Positions 37,269 to 46,226 are shown, numbered from the stretch's first letter. The stretch is DNA of 64,000 nt from Bacteroidaceae bacterium (GCA_017469925.1 JAFUFK010000016.1:404160-468159); one strand, 5' to 3'. Notes: generated by a model not told the origin, from the sequence alone. Translations and numbers: made by a program.

Positions 37269-38069
37269 ATGGCAATGATTGAAAATCAAGAGGTTAAGAG
37301 CAAACGAGATTTGCTTTCAGAACGGATTAGCGGCAAATATCCCGACAAAGATTTTTCCGACGACGAAGCTTTGTTTGGCCAAATCTCCGATGATTACGAT
37401 GATTTCGACAATAAGATTAAGGGCTATCAGGAACGCGAGAAGCAGATATTGGACATGTTCAATGCCGACGAGCGCAGCGCAATCTTCCTGAAAGACATGA
37501 AGCAGGGCAAGAGTCCCTGGACCGCTTTCATCCGTCGTTTTGGTAAGGATGGCCTCGAGGAACTTGTGAACAACGAAGAGAAGTTGCAAGAGTTTGAGGA
37601 GGCCGAAAAAGAGTTCCTGGCCAATGCCGCAAAGAGCAAGGAGATGGACGAACAGCGTGAGAAGAATATTATCGCTACGCAGGCGATGCTCGACGAGTGG
37701 GAGAAAAAGCATGACATGGAATACGGTGATGCAGACGCTATCCTTGCAGTTGCTTCGGCCATTGCCGATGACCTCTTTATGGGCGTTGTAAAAGAAGAAA
37801 CCCTCGACATGCTCCAACGGGCTATGAACTACGAGAAGGACATTGAGAACGCAGCCGCAGAAGCAGAGATTCGTGGCAAGAATGCAAAGATTGACGAGAA
37901 GTTGCGCACACGCAAGGCCAGCGACGGCACCGTAGCCCTTGACGGCAAGACAGGCAATAACATGGCTCCGAAACCTCGCAATCTTGGTGCACTTGGTCGC
38001 TATGGCGGCGAGGGTAACACCACTATCTGGGAACGTGGTAACGAGAAGCGTACACGTTACAATTCGTAA
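37269..38069 (+). CDS. Putative capsid scaffolding protein
   Basis: This 266-residue, strongly charged helical protein lies directly before the major capsid gene. Acidic helices occupy most of it (for example EKLQEFEEAEKEFLANAAKS). The final 50 residues turn basic and glycine-rich and end NTTIWERGNEKRTRYNS. Such an acidic rod with a basic C-terminal tip is the usual plan of scaffolds, whose tip binds the coat protein. The tip motif IWERGNEKR recurs in the HAD protein at 47500. No sequence family is recognised; the call rests on position and composition. Confidence 0.7.
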   Translation: MAMIENQEVKSKRDLLSERISGKYPDKDFSDDEALFGQISDDYDDFDNKIKGYQEREKQILDMFNADERSAIFLKDMKQGKSPWTAFIRRFGKDGLEELVNNEEKLQEFEEAEKEFLANAAKSKEMDEQREKNIIATQAMLDEWEKKHDMEYGDADAILAVASAIADDLFMGVVKEETLDMLQRAMNYEKDIENAAAEAEIRGKNAKIDEKLRTRKASDGTVALDGKTGNNMAPKPRNLGALGRYGGEGNTTIWERGNEKRTRYNS

Positions 38070-38104
38070 GAGATTTTTTAATTATAAACCTAATTATTAA
38101 CAAG

Positions 38105-39547
38105 ATGAAGAAGACAATGAAAACGATGTTGGGCGTTCTGCTCACATTTCTCGCGCTCATTCTGGGCGCACAGTCGGGTGTCGTAATGGCAGCTGCCTCT
38201 ACTTTACCCGATGCCGGCAAGACCACTGGCGGTGAAGGAGGCCTCGAGACTCCTCCTACTGGTATCGCCACTGAGACTCAAGGCCGTCAGGAGGGCGACC
38301 CCGAGTTTTACACCAAGGACATTGATAGCCGAATCGTCAAGATTCGTCCGATGGCCACTCCTGTTGACCAGATTTCTCGTTATGCCAAGGCGCAGAAGAG
38401 TGATTCGTTCGAGGTGAAGTATTACAGTGTTGGCACACGTCCCATCAAGTGCGTGACAAACGCAGCTGTCACTGCACAGAGTAGTGGCGCAAGCCTCAAG
38501 CTTCCTGTAGATGACATCAACATGTTCACCCTCGACGATACCATTCGCGTAGTAGGCGTTAAGGCCAAATACGACTATGCCGGTAATGCCTATGATGCAG
38601 ATTCGGAGAACACACCCGACCTGGTTCTGTGTGTATGCGGTCGTGATAGTTCGACAAATGAGCCTATTGTATATGCGGTTAATGGTAACAAACAGAACGG
38701 TACTGGCCCCACTATCTGGGTTCCTGCCATCCCCAATGGCTCTACCCTTGTTCGTATGGGTAAGGCTTGCGGTGAGCTTGACGTGCAGACAGGCCGATTC
38801 AACAACATTCCTACTGCCGAGATTCAGTACTGCCAGAACTTCATGATTCAGATTGAGCAGTCGAAGTTTGACGAGATTGCCGCCAAGGAGGTTGACTGGA
38901 CATTCAGCGACATTGAGGAGGATGGAATCTACGACATGCGTCTTGCTCAGGAGAACACTTATCTGTGGGGCGACAAGCACGTTATCTATCATCCCACCAA
39001 GGACGGAATGGCAACATGGTTCACTGGTGGTATCTGGTACATGGCCGGCAAGGACATCGAAGTCGGCGAATGGGATGCTACTAAGAAATGTGCCGTCATC
39101 AGCGACGACAACCTTGTTGACATCACTAAGGACCTCTTCGTCGGTACGGGCATCGGCAACAAGCGTAAGATTCTGCTTTGCGGTAGCGACATGCTTTCGG
39201 CCTTCTCCAAGATTAAGAGTGAGAAGTTCCGCCTAAAGGACACCGTAGAAGTTTGGAACCTGAAGTTCAAGTCTTGGGACACTGACTTTGGAGAGGTGCT
39301 GACCATCCACCACGAGTTGTTCGACATGAACGGCATGGCAGATTGTGGCTTAGCTCTCGACCCCGAATACCTGTCTAAGAAGACTCATGTTTCTTGGGGC
39401 CGCAACGTGCTCGACTTGAAGAAGTCTGGTATTCGCAACACTAACGCCGTCGTATTGCAGGAGGTTAGCTGTCTCTATCTTCGCTACGCAAAGGCTCATG
39501 CCCGTATGCGTCTTGCTCAGGCTCCGGCTGCAACCAGCGGTTCTTAA
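38105..39547 (+). CDS. Major capsid protein with signal-peptide-like N-terminus
   Basis: The protein has 480 residues. From about residue 60 it has the composition and position of an HK97-fold coat protein. It follows the scaffold gene and precedes head-completion genes, and its gene begins 35 nt after the scaffold stop. Residues 1-30 are odd for a capsid: lysines, a hydrophobic run (MLGVLLTFLALILGAQSG, 8-25) and VVMAA, just like a Sec signal or membrane anchor, then a Gly/Pro/Thr-rich linker. An alternative is that the leader is a removable delta-like segment. No internal Met gives a convincing shorter start. Confidence 0.78.
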   Translation: MKKTMKTMLGVLLTFLALILGAQSGVVMAAASTLPDAGKTTGGEGGLETPPTGIATETQGRQEGDPEFYTKDIDSRIVKIRPMATPVDQISRYAKAQKSDSFEVKYYSVGTRPIKCVTNAAVTAQSSGASLKLPVDDINMFTLDDTIRVVGVKAKYDYAGNAYDADSENTPDLVLCVCGRDSSTNEPIVYAVNGNKQNGTGPTIWVPAIPNGSTLVRMGKACGELDVQTGRFNNIPTAEIQYCQNFMIQIEQSKFDEIAAKEVDWTFSDIEEDGIYDMRLAQENTYLWGDKHVIYHPTKDGMATWFTGGIWYMAGKDIEVGEWDATKKCAVISDDNLVDITKDLFVGTGIGNKRKILLCGSDMLSAFSKIKSEKFRLKDTVEVWNLKFKSWDTDFGEVLTIHHELFDMNGMADCGLALDPEYLSKKTHVSWGRNVLDLKKSGIRNTNAVVLQEVSCLYLRYAKAHARMRLAQAPAATSGS

Positions 39548-39575
39548 ACTAATAGAATAGTTAAATTATTAGGAG

Positions 39576-39605
39576 GCAGGGCGAGAGGGTGACCGCTCGC
39601 CCTGC
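39576..39605 (+). terminator. Hairpin behind the major capsid gene
   Basis: GCAGGGCGAG (39576-39585) pairs perfectly with CTCGCCCTGC (39596-39605). There is no T-run. Such a stem could stabilise the abundant capsid mRNA or lower read-through into the next genes. Confidence 0.65.
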
Positions 39606-39625
39606 TATCCATTAGAAACGTTATT

Positions 39626-40003
39626 ATGGCAAAGTTCGTATCAAAAACCCATGCTTGTCTGAGTGTCGTCCTTGACAGCGGTAAGAGCAAGCATATATCT
39701 TTTACAGAAGTCACAGGAGGCAGTAGCGTGCTGTACACCGATGATGAGGCTGTCATCAAGGGCCTGCGTCGCCATCCTCGCTTTGGCAAGCTGTTTAAGG
39801 AGGAAAAGGAAGAGCCAGTTAAGGCAACAGCCTCAGTGCCCACGACTAAGGCTCCTGAGAAAAACGAAGTCGAGTTCTCTACACTCGAAGACGCTAAGGA
39901 CTATTTTAGCGACCGCTATGGCGTAAGCCGCAGTAAGATGCGGACTATGGCCGCAGTTGAGGATATCGCCAAGAGTCACGGCATTACAATCAAGTGGAAG
40001 TAA
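39626..40003 (+). CDS. Hypothetical head protein
   Basis: This 125-residue protein follows the capsid gene. The N-terminal half looks like a small beta domain (LDSGKSKHISFTEVTGGSSV, DDEAVIKGLRRHPRFG). A Lys/Pro/Thr-rich linker leads to a small C-terminal helical module (LEDAKDYFSDRYGVSRSKMR). Position suggests head completion or decoration. The last module, with a basic helix, resembles small nucleic-acid-binding domains, but the evidence is weak. Confidence 0.6.
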   Translation: MAKFVSKTHACLSVVLDSGKSKHISFTEVTGGSSVLYTDDEAVIKGLRRHPRFGKLFKEEKEEPVKATASVPTTKAPEKNEVEFSTLEDAKDYFSDRYGVSRSKMRTMAAVEDIAKSHGITIKWK

Positions 40004-40007
40004 TCAG

Positions 40008-40691
40008 ATGGAATACAAAGTAGCCGATATCGTCAGGGAAATCAATATTGCGCTCGACAAGAACATGTCGAGTGAGGCCCTTAGCAACTTGGGGGATGTT
40101 GATACCCTTACGCTTGATGAAATCATTGCCAGCAAAATCGAAGACGCAGCTCGCACCGTTACGCTAAATGCTCCATACACTCTGTTGGATGGAGGCAAGG
40201 CTTTCGGAGATGTGGTCGGTTGGGATATGCAGGCAGGCTATGGCCCGGGACGCATTGTCCTTCCCGATGATTTCCTTCGGTTGCTTGTGTTCCAGATGAG
40301 TGACTGGTCTCGCCCTGTTACCGAACCAATTACGGAGGACGATGCCAGATATGCCCTACAGCGCAGCCGATTCCCCGGTGTGCGCGGATGCCCACAATCT
40401 CCCGTCGTGGCATTGGCGAAACAACCTGTGGGGCTTGTGCTCGAATTTTACTCCTGCACACAAGGAGAAAACGTATATGTTAAGATGGCCCGTTATGTGC
40501 CAATACCCAAGAAGTTCATCTACGAAGGCGAAGCGCGCATTGACCTTTGTGAGAAACTGCTGCGTCCTATAATCTACTATGCCGCCTATCTTGTTGCTAT
40601 AAGCATTGACAACGCAACTCAGGCCGTATCGTTGCGCAGGCAGAGTTATGAACTTATGGGAATGACGGATGGGTCGTCAACGGAAGGGTGA
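40008..40691 (+). CDS. Putative head-tail adaptor protein
   Basis: The protein has 227 residues from the ATG at 40008, 5 nt after the previous gene's stop. It is mixed alpha/beta with PGRIVLPDDFLRLLVFQMSD and SRFPGVRGCPQSPVVAL in the centre and a helical end (YYAAYLVAISIDNATQAVSL). Size and place between capsid and tail genes fit an adaptor bound below the portal. The last ten bases, including the stop codon, are also the first bases of the tRNA-Ser gene. Confidence 0.6.
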   Translation: MEYKVADIVREINIALDKNMSSEALSNLGDVDTLTLDEIIASKIEDAARTVTLNAPYTLLDGGKAFGDVVGWDMQAGYGPGRIVLPDDFLRLLVFQMSDWSRPVTEPITEDDARYALQRSRFPGVRGCPQSPVVALAKQPVGLVLEFYSCTQGENVYVKMARYVPIPKKFIYEGEARIDLCEKLLRPIIYYAAYLVAISIDNATQAVSLRRQSYELMGMTDGSSTEG

Positions 40692-40769
40692 CCGAGAGGC
40701 CTATGGTGGCTCCCTGCTAAGGAGTTTTACGCCAAAAGCGTAACGGGGGTTCGAATCCCTCTCCTTCCG
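40682..40769 (+). tRNA. tRNA-Ser (anticodon GCT), phage-borne
   Basis: The 88-nt tRNA folds completely. The acceptor stem is GGAAGGG/TCCTTCC with one G-U pair, and the D arm is closed by ACC/GGT. The anticodon arm is GCTCC-CTGCTAA-GGAGT, with anticodon GCT reading AGC and AGT. There is a long class II variable arm (ACGC/GCGT stem) and the T arm GGGGG-TTCGAAT-CCCTC. Discriminator G is correct for serine. CCA is not encoded. It overlaps the end of the upstream coding region by 10 nt and sits inside the rightward structural operon, so it must be cut from the mRNA. Confidence 0.93.
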
Positions 40770-40788
40770 CAAAGAAATAAGAATAGCA

Positions 40789-43700
40789 ATGGATATAAGA
40801 AATCTTGGTGTATTCGCAAATATAGATGCCGTTTGGTCCGCTTATTCAAACGGAGGTCGAGAAGGCGATTATCTGTATATTGGTGCCGATGAGGCTACCG
40901 GCACAAAATATCGTTGGAACAAGTACATCCTGAAATGGGAAAACGCGGAAGTTGTAACGGAGACACCGGCGCGTGAGATGAAAACCATAGACGGTGACCT
41001 GACTATCAACAACGATTTGTTTGTAGCGGGAAAGATACATGGGGGCGGGCTCCAGGACGGAAAATCAGCCTACGAACTGGCGGTAAAGAATGGTTTCAAA
41101 GGGACAGAGACAGAATGGTTGGCGTCGCTGGTTGGTAAAGATGGGGATGATGGGAAGTCTGCGTATGAGATAGCCGTAGCAAATGGTTTTGAAGGTTCAG
41201 AGGAAACTTGGTTGGCTTCTCTAAAAGAGGCTTCCGACTATACCCACGAGACGGTAGCTTCTCGTCCATCGACTGGCGAGCCTAATATTATCTATGCTAT
41301 CCCTGGTACGGAATCGTGGACGGAGGAAATCTACGTTAATGGTTCATGGGTGGTGCTTGCTACACATAGCGGAACGATGGCAGAAGTAGATGCAACGCCA
41401 ACCGAAGGCTCTACACATGCAGTGCAGAGCGGTGGGGTGTATTCAATACTTCATGGTCAAGAACAGAACTATGTAGATGGTTTTTATATAGCCAATACGG
41501 GTGAAGCAGTTGCGGACGAATCTTATTGCTATTGTGATTACATCCCAGCAGTTAAGAACGATGTTATTGAGTGGCACTTTGGAACGACACAACTGCCAAT
41601 CTATGTCGGGTTATATAACGCCAACCATGTAAAGGTAGATAACTATTCAGGGAATGTCGAGAGCGCAAGTTCTGGTACACGGACATTTACGATTACGAGT
41701 GCATATTCCGTATATATGCGCTGTTCATTCTCTCTTGCGGACATAGACAATTGTTATGTAAAGAAGAATGGTGTAATTGTATGGTCGCCAAAGCACAAAG
41801 TAAAGTCGATATTGGAAGATATGCCGATAGACAGCATCCCAACAAAGGGGAGCGGGCGAGCAGTGTCTGGCAACGGAATATATGAGCAAATAGACCAAAT
41901 CGCGCCTAAAGCGTCTAACTATATAAGTGGCTACGTTCCCGTCACATCGACAGGTGTATTAAGTCAAGAGGCATCTTATGGCTTTAGTGACTATATTCCC
42001 ATTAAGGCTGGCGATACAATCGAATGGTTGTATGACACAACGAGCAATACTTATGCGAGAGCAATTCTGTACGATGCCAACTATACATATCTCGGTTATT
42101 ATCAAGGAACTTCCAATACTGGCATAAGGACGATTACATTAAGCAAAGCTAATCTTGCATATATCCGCGTCGGCTTTAAGAAAACGTCCTATGCAGCCGC
42201 ATATCTTAAGGTTAATGGCACTCTTGTCTGGTCGCCACAACTCAGTCTTACCAAAGACTGGAACCTCATTCGGCCGACAATGGATTCCTTAGGCTATACG
42301 TCCAGCGAATACGGTGTCATGGTACGCAATGGTTCGCAAGGTTCTGCCGGCAATAACAATGTCGTGACAATATGCGGTGGCGCAGATGCTCCAGGTCTTG
42401 TAATTCCCGTCAAAGAAGGCCATTCGTATAGGTTGTTCGTTGCCCGCCCCAATACTGAGGGTTACCAATACTTCTACAATTTCTATACCTACAACACAAC
42501 AACACCTCCCACCTTGTATGATGTTGCCAGCCGCATAAGGATTTCAGACACTTACAATCTGCCAATATCTACACCCGTTACTATAAAAACTGGTGAATTG
42601 GCAATATCGTTAGTCCTATGTGAGAAGACAGAGGCGAATGGCACATATCACGCCATAAGATATAGCGACTTCCTAAACGATTGGAATAACAATATGATAC
42701 GGCTGGTAGATGTGACCAATAATATCCTTGAGCAGATGAGACAATACTTGCCGTCCATCCAGTCCGTTCTTGCTGACGATATATATAAGCGTAACGCAGA
42801 CAAATTACCCATGCTATACAATGCTTGTCGTTGGAGAAAGGACAGTGCTACATTTAAGGACTTTCAGTGCCTTATATGTACGGATAGCCATGGTGATTCG
42901 TTGTCCGTAGATAATGCTGTTGAGGCGGCAAATAAATTCGAGACAGTAGATGCCTTGATGCATCTTGGAGATTATCAGCAAGGTTACTATTCGCCAGCTG
43001 GCGTAGTTGCGTATCAAGCAGATGTCGCAGCCTCTAAAAAGCCTTTCTTCTTTGTCATCGGCAATCATGATGTCGGCAACAATGCTTATGTCGGTCTATG
43101 TTGCGACCATAGCGAGGCATACACCGCATATATTGAGCCTCTTATCAATGCGGGACATATAGCCGATACTGGCGGAAAGTGCTACTACTATGTAGATAAC
43201 CCTACTTTCAAATTGAGAATTATTGCACTATATGAGTGGGACGAGGATATACAATTCGACGAGGAGTACTGGGCACCAATAACCTATGATAGTACTCTCC
43301 CTAATATCGCGCCAAATACATCGTATGCAGTAGGCGATAAGGTTAATGCTGGTGTCTTTGCCAATTACGGACACAACTACACATCATACTCATTCCAATG
43401 CGCGAAGGCTTGCACAATAAGCACAACGCCCTATAATTCCGTCGCCTATCTCCCCAAGTATAAAATGGCCAGAGGGTATCGCGTTATCCGACAGGAACAG
43501 GCACAATGGTTCTTGGACACACTTGCTTCAACGCCTGCTAATTATGGAGTGCTTGTGTTGACGCACAATCCATACGGACAGACAATCGTATCGCAAGATT
43601 TGCCGTTCAACTATATTGCGGGAAGATTAGGGTCTGCCGCAGCGCAAGACTATATGCAGACCAACTTCATTCAAGAAGCCATTGCCGCTTTCAAGATGGG

Positions 43701-44094
43701 CACCAACTACTCTGCCAATATCGTAATGAAGAGTGGTGCCGCATACATGAACATCCAAGGAGGCAACACCTATGCGTATTCAGTCAGCAAGGACTTCTCC
43801 GCGAAGAATAGCGGAGTATGGGTTGCTGGAGTGCTCGGCGGCCATGTACATAGCGACAAGGTGTATAAGGATGAGACCAATATAGTCTATTCTATCAATC
43901 CCGCATGTGCTGCTACCGATGTATCTAATGCCAAGAATGGTGACATTCGTAGGACGGCAACCGATGGAATAGCCTATGATTGTCTGACGGTTGTCTCAAT
44001 TGCAAACGGTCGCATCGGACTCGTCAAACTTGGAGTCAACGTCACCGAAAACGGAGTAAAGCGCGATTATATGGTGATTAACGCAGCAATATGA
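40789..44094 (+). CDS. Tail fibre/receptor-binding protein with calcineurin-like phosphoesterase domain
   Basis: This 1101-residue protein begins with a virion-attachment region (1-85). Two GKSAYEIAVANGFEG-type repeats (about 89-150), common in adhesins, follow. Then come two related beta-sandwich modules (about 220-330 and 375-485) sharing YIP...GDTIEW and VWSP. From about residue 690 a metallophosphoesterase carries the metal-site motifs: DSH at 699-701, HLGDY, GNHD at 758-761, THNP, and GGHVH at 1017-1021. The enzyme may trim phosphorylated surface glycans or teichoic-like polymers during adsorption; the substrate is inference. The position before the lysis genes fits a tail fibre. Confidence 0.8.
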   Translation: MDIRNLGVFANIDAVWSAYSNGGREGDYLYIGADEATGTKYRWNKYILKWENAEVVTETPAREMKTIDGDLTINNDLFVAGKIHGGGLQDGKSAYELAVKNGFKGTETEWLASLVGKDGDDGKSAYEIAVANGFEGSEETWLASLKEASDYTHETVASRPSTGEPNIIYAIPGTESWTEEIYVNGSWVVLATHSGTMAEVDATPTEGSTHAVQSGGVYSILHGQEQNYVDGFYIANTGEAVADESYCYCDYIPAVKNDVIEWHFGTTQLPIYVGLYNANHVKVDNYSGNVESASSGTRTFTITSAYSVYMRCSFSLADIDNCYVKKNGVIVWSPKHKVKSILEDMPIDSIPTKGSGRAVSGNGIYEQIDQIAPKASNYISGYVPVTSTGVLSQEASYGFSDYIPIKAGDTIEWLYDTTSNTYARAILYDANYTYLGYYQGTSNTGIRTITLSKANLAYIRVGFKKTSYAAAYLKVNGTLVWSPQLSLTKDWNLIRPTMDSLGYTSSEYGVMVRNGSQGSAGNNNVVTICGGADAPGLVIPVKEGHSYRLFVARPNTEGYQYFYNFYTYNTTTPPTLYDVASRIRISDTYNLPISTPVTIKTGELAISLVLCEKTEANGTYHAIRYSDFLNDWNNNMIRLVDVTNNILEQMRQYLPSIQSVLADDIYKRNADKLPMLYNACRWRKDSATFKDFQCLICTDSHGDSLSVDNAVEAANKFETVDALMHLGDYQQGYYSPAGVVAYQADVAASKKPFFFVIGNHDVGNNAYVGLCCDHSEAYTAYIEPLINAGHIADTGGKCYYYVDNPTFKLRIIALYEWDEDIQFDEEYWAPITYDSTLPNIAPNTSYAVGDKVNAGVFANYGHNYTSYSFQCAKACTISTTPYNSVAYLPKYKMARGYRVIRQEQAQWFLDTLASTPANYGVLVLTHNPYGQTIVSQDLPFNYIAGRLGSAAAQDYMQTNFIQEAIAAFKMGTNYSANIVMKSGAAYMNIQGGNTYAYSVSKDFSAKNSGVWVAGVLGGHVHSDKVYKDETNIVYSINPACAATDVSNAKNGDIRRTATDGIAYDCLTVVSIANGRIGLVKLGVNVTENGVKRDYMVINAAI

Positions 44095-44123
44095 TAGCGT
44101 TGATTTTATTATTGTGAAGTAAG

Positions 44124-44615
44124 ATGGGAGAGATTAGGTCATTTATTGTGGCGATATTGACGGGCTTGGCGGCTTATCTGCACCCAATCGCGAACAATGT
44201 ATTCGCATTGTTGTGGCTATTGGGAGGAAACTTCATTATCGGTTTGCTGTGTGGTTTACTGGTATATCATGAGAAGTTCCAATGGAAGAAGATGTTGCAA
44301 TGCTTCTATGAGGCGCTGATATTGTTCGGTCTGGCGGCGTTTATCTACGTCATCGGGCGAGAGAACGGCAACCATGAAGGCGCGATGCAGGCGGTAAGCA
44401 TGATAATATATGCAGCCTGCTACTTCTACGGAGTGCGCATACTCCGTAACCTTCGCGACATGGCAAAGGACGGGAGCCCAGCCTGGCACTTGCTGAATTT
44501 CCTGTATTCCATCATGTCGATGGAGTTTGCCAAGCATATCCCGTATCTCCAGGAATATATCAACACGAAGGGCGCAGAGGCCCACAATGAACTGGAGAAG
44601 GAGGAAAAGACATGA
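44124..44615 (+). CDS. Phage holin family protein
   Basis: This 163-residue protein has three to four transmembrane segments (about 8-28, 32-50, 66-84, 90-112) and a charged C-terminus, as in the larger Bacteroidetes phage holins. It lies directly before a one-helix microprotein and the endolysin, which supports the call. Holins open the inner membrane to release endolysin or collapse its potential. An eight-codon hydrophobic frame at 44091-44117 ends 6 nt before the start and may couple its translation. Confidence 0.78.
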   Translation: MGEIRSFIVAILTGLAAYLHPIANNVFALLWLLGGNFIIGLLCGLLVYHEKFQWKKMLQCFYEALILFGLAAFIYVIGRENGNHEGAMQAVSMIIYAACYFYGVRILRNLRDMAKDGSPAWHLLNFLYSIMSMEFAKHIPYLQEYINTKGAEAHNELEKEEKT

Positions 44616-44710
44616 TACTGATGTGGCTCATATTGATGTGGCTGGCCTCGGCGTTTGTCACGCTGGGCTTGACCTATGTAAAGTGGAAGCGAAGAAACGA
44701 TGGTGAGTAA
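44612..44710 (+). CDS. One-helix lysis-cassette microprotein
   Basis: The ATG at 44612 overlaps the holin stop as ATGA. The 32-residue product is a single membrane helix (MILMWLILMWLASAFVTLGL) followed by a basic tail (VKWKRRNDGE). The 4-nt overlap and position between holin and endolysin support translation. A second holin or antiholin subunit is the likeliest role. The gene is too short for most gene finders. Confidence 0.65.
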   Translation: MILMWLILMWLASAFVTLGLTYVKWKRRNDGE

Positions 44711-44744
44711 TGTGCCACATGGTGTGATAAAAAACTTATAAGAC

Positions 44745-45188
44745 ATGAAACTGACGGAAAACTTCACTCTTGAAGAGTTGTACGCGAGCGCTACGGCTGC
44801 GCGTAAAGGGATAGACAACACACCCTCAATGGTAGTGCAACAGAATTTGCGGATGCTGGCGGAGAAGATACTCCAGCCCATCCGCGACGAGTACCGGCAC
44901 CCCATAACGGTCACGAGCGGCTACAGATGCGCTACGCTTAACAAGGCCGTGAACGGGGCAAAGAACAGCCAGCACCTTACGGGATGTGCGGCGGACATTA
45001 AGTGTACCTATACGAGCAAGGCTTATCTGTTCCGGCTTATCCTGCGGATGATTCGGGAAGGCAAGATTGTCGTCGGGCAACTTATCTGGGAGTACGGCAC
45101 GGCGGACGAGCCGAACTGGATTCATGTATCCTTGCCCACGGCAGGGAAGAAGAACCAGGTGTTGTATCTGTATAAGGTGCAGAAGTGA
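44745..45188 (+). CDS. Endolysin, M15 family zinc peptidase
   Basis: This 147-residue enzyme should cut peptidoglycan cross-peptides. The zinc and catalytic pattern is complete: H77 and D84 in SQHLTGCAADI, and the second histidine H127 in NWIHVSLP, preceded by the typical ITVTSGYRC strand. There is no signal peptide, so it depends on the holin upstream. Length is normal for the M15A group widespread in Bacteroidetes phages. Confidence 0.92.
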   Translation: MKLTENFTLEELYASATAARKGIDNTPSMVVQQNLRMLAEKILQPIRDEYRHPITVTSGYRCATLNKAVNGAKNSQHLTGCAADIKCTYTSKAYLFRLILRMIREGKIVVGQLIWEYGTADEPNWIHVSLPTAGKKNQVLYLYKVQK

Positions 45189-45256
45189 TTGAGAAGTAGA
45201 ATATAACGGCGTTCTTTGACTTATTGGATTACCGCTGTTTTGGTAAAACATATAAA

Positions 45257-45293
45257 TTTGTTTTGCCGAAACAAAAATAAATACCTAACTTTG
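45257..45293 (+). promoter_or_regulatory. Host-type promoter with operator-like palindrome before the P63C gene
   Basis: TTTG (45262-45265), 20-nt spacer and TAACTTTG (45286-45293) match the Bacteroidetes primary promoter. The inverted repeat TTTGTTT-TGCCG-AAACAAA (45257-45275) covers the -33 box and could be a repressor site. The late-type upstream box is absent, so the gene may be expressed independently of the lytic programme. Confidence 0.6.
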
Positions 45294-45312
45294 TTCCATC
45301 AAAGTTAATAAA

Positions 45313-46218
45313 ATGGAAAGTAGAAATAGTATTCAGTACCGTGGTGAACTTGACCTAAACGGTATGATTATACCCTGCTACGTCCTTGAAGACGGAACGA
45401 GAGTTTTGTCCGGGCGTAAAATGCAAGAAGCGTTAAAAATGGTAGATGAGGGTGGCCAAAAATCATCTGGGCACAGAATGGCAGTTTTTCTTGGTCGAAA
45501 AAACATTAACCCTTTTATTTCCAAATATTTGGAGGTGGGCACCCTTGAACCTATAATTTGCTATGACGGCAATCAAAGAATCAATGGCTATCGTGCGGAG
45601 GCATTAGCCGACATCTGCGATGCGTTCTTGCAGGCAAGAAAGGAAATAGACTTGTCCCCTCGTCAGTCGATTATTGCGGAACAGTGTGAAATACTGATGC
45701 GGGCCTTTGCCCGTGTTGGCATAACCGCACTTGTAGATGAAGCCACTGGCTATCAACACGACCGAGAAAAAGATGAGCTCCAAAAGATTCTCAAGGCATA
45801 CATTTCGGAAGAATTGCTGCCATGGCAGAAGCGTTTCCCAGATGAGTTCTACAGGCAATTGTTCCGATTGAATGGCTGGGACTATACCGTCAAAGGCATT
45901 AAGCAACGTCCAGGTGTCATAGGCAAATGGACTAATACAATTATCTATAAGGAACTACCTGTTGGTGTTCTGGAGGAGCTGAAGAAGAAAACCCCAAAAG
46001 ACGACATGGGGAAATTGAAGGCAAGGCTCCACCAGTCGTTGACACTTGATATAGGCGAGCCAAACCTTGAACGTCAGATAACCAAGATTACAGCCTTGTT
46101 TCAGGTGTCCGATAATATGGCTCAGTTCTGGCAAAACTTCCAGAAGATGAAGGATAGGCAAAATGGCCAATTGGAACTTCCATTCGATTTTGACGAAGAC
46201 GGACATACGAAAGAATGA
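45313..46218 (+). CDS. P63C domain-containing protein
   Basis: This 301-residue soluble protein begins with IPCYVLEDGTRVLSGRKMQE (about 18-37), a KilA/Bro-like opening that reads as a small DNA-binding unit. The C-terminal P63C domain (about 180-280) follows, with WQKRFPDEFYRQLFRLNGW and KLKARLHQSLT. P63C proteins are common in phages and mobile elements, and their function is not established. It interrupts the lysis cassette, lying between endolysin and spanin-like genes, and has its own host-type promoter and a structured 3' region with a terminator. It therefore behaves like an independently expressed accessory gene (moron). Confidence 0.82.
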   Translation: MESRNSIQYRGELDLNGMIIPCYVLEDGTRVLSGRKMQEALKMVDEGGQKSSGHRMAVFLGRKNINPFISKYLEVGTLEPIICYDGNQRINGYRAEALADICDAFLQARKEIDLSPRQSIIAEQCEILMRAFARVGITALVDEATGYQHDREKDELQKILKAYISEELLPWQKRFPDEFYRQLFRLNGWDYTVKGIKQRPGVIGKWTNTIIYKELPVGVLEELKKKTPKDDMGKLKARLHQSLTLDIGEPNLERQITKITALFQVSDNMAQFWQNFQKMKDRQNGQLELPFDFDEDGHTKE

Positions 46219-46226
46219 TTTATTGC

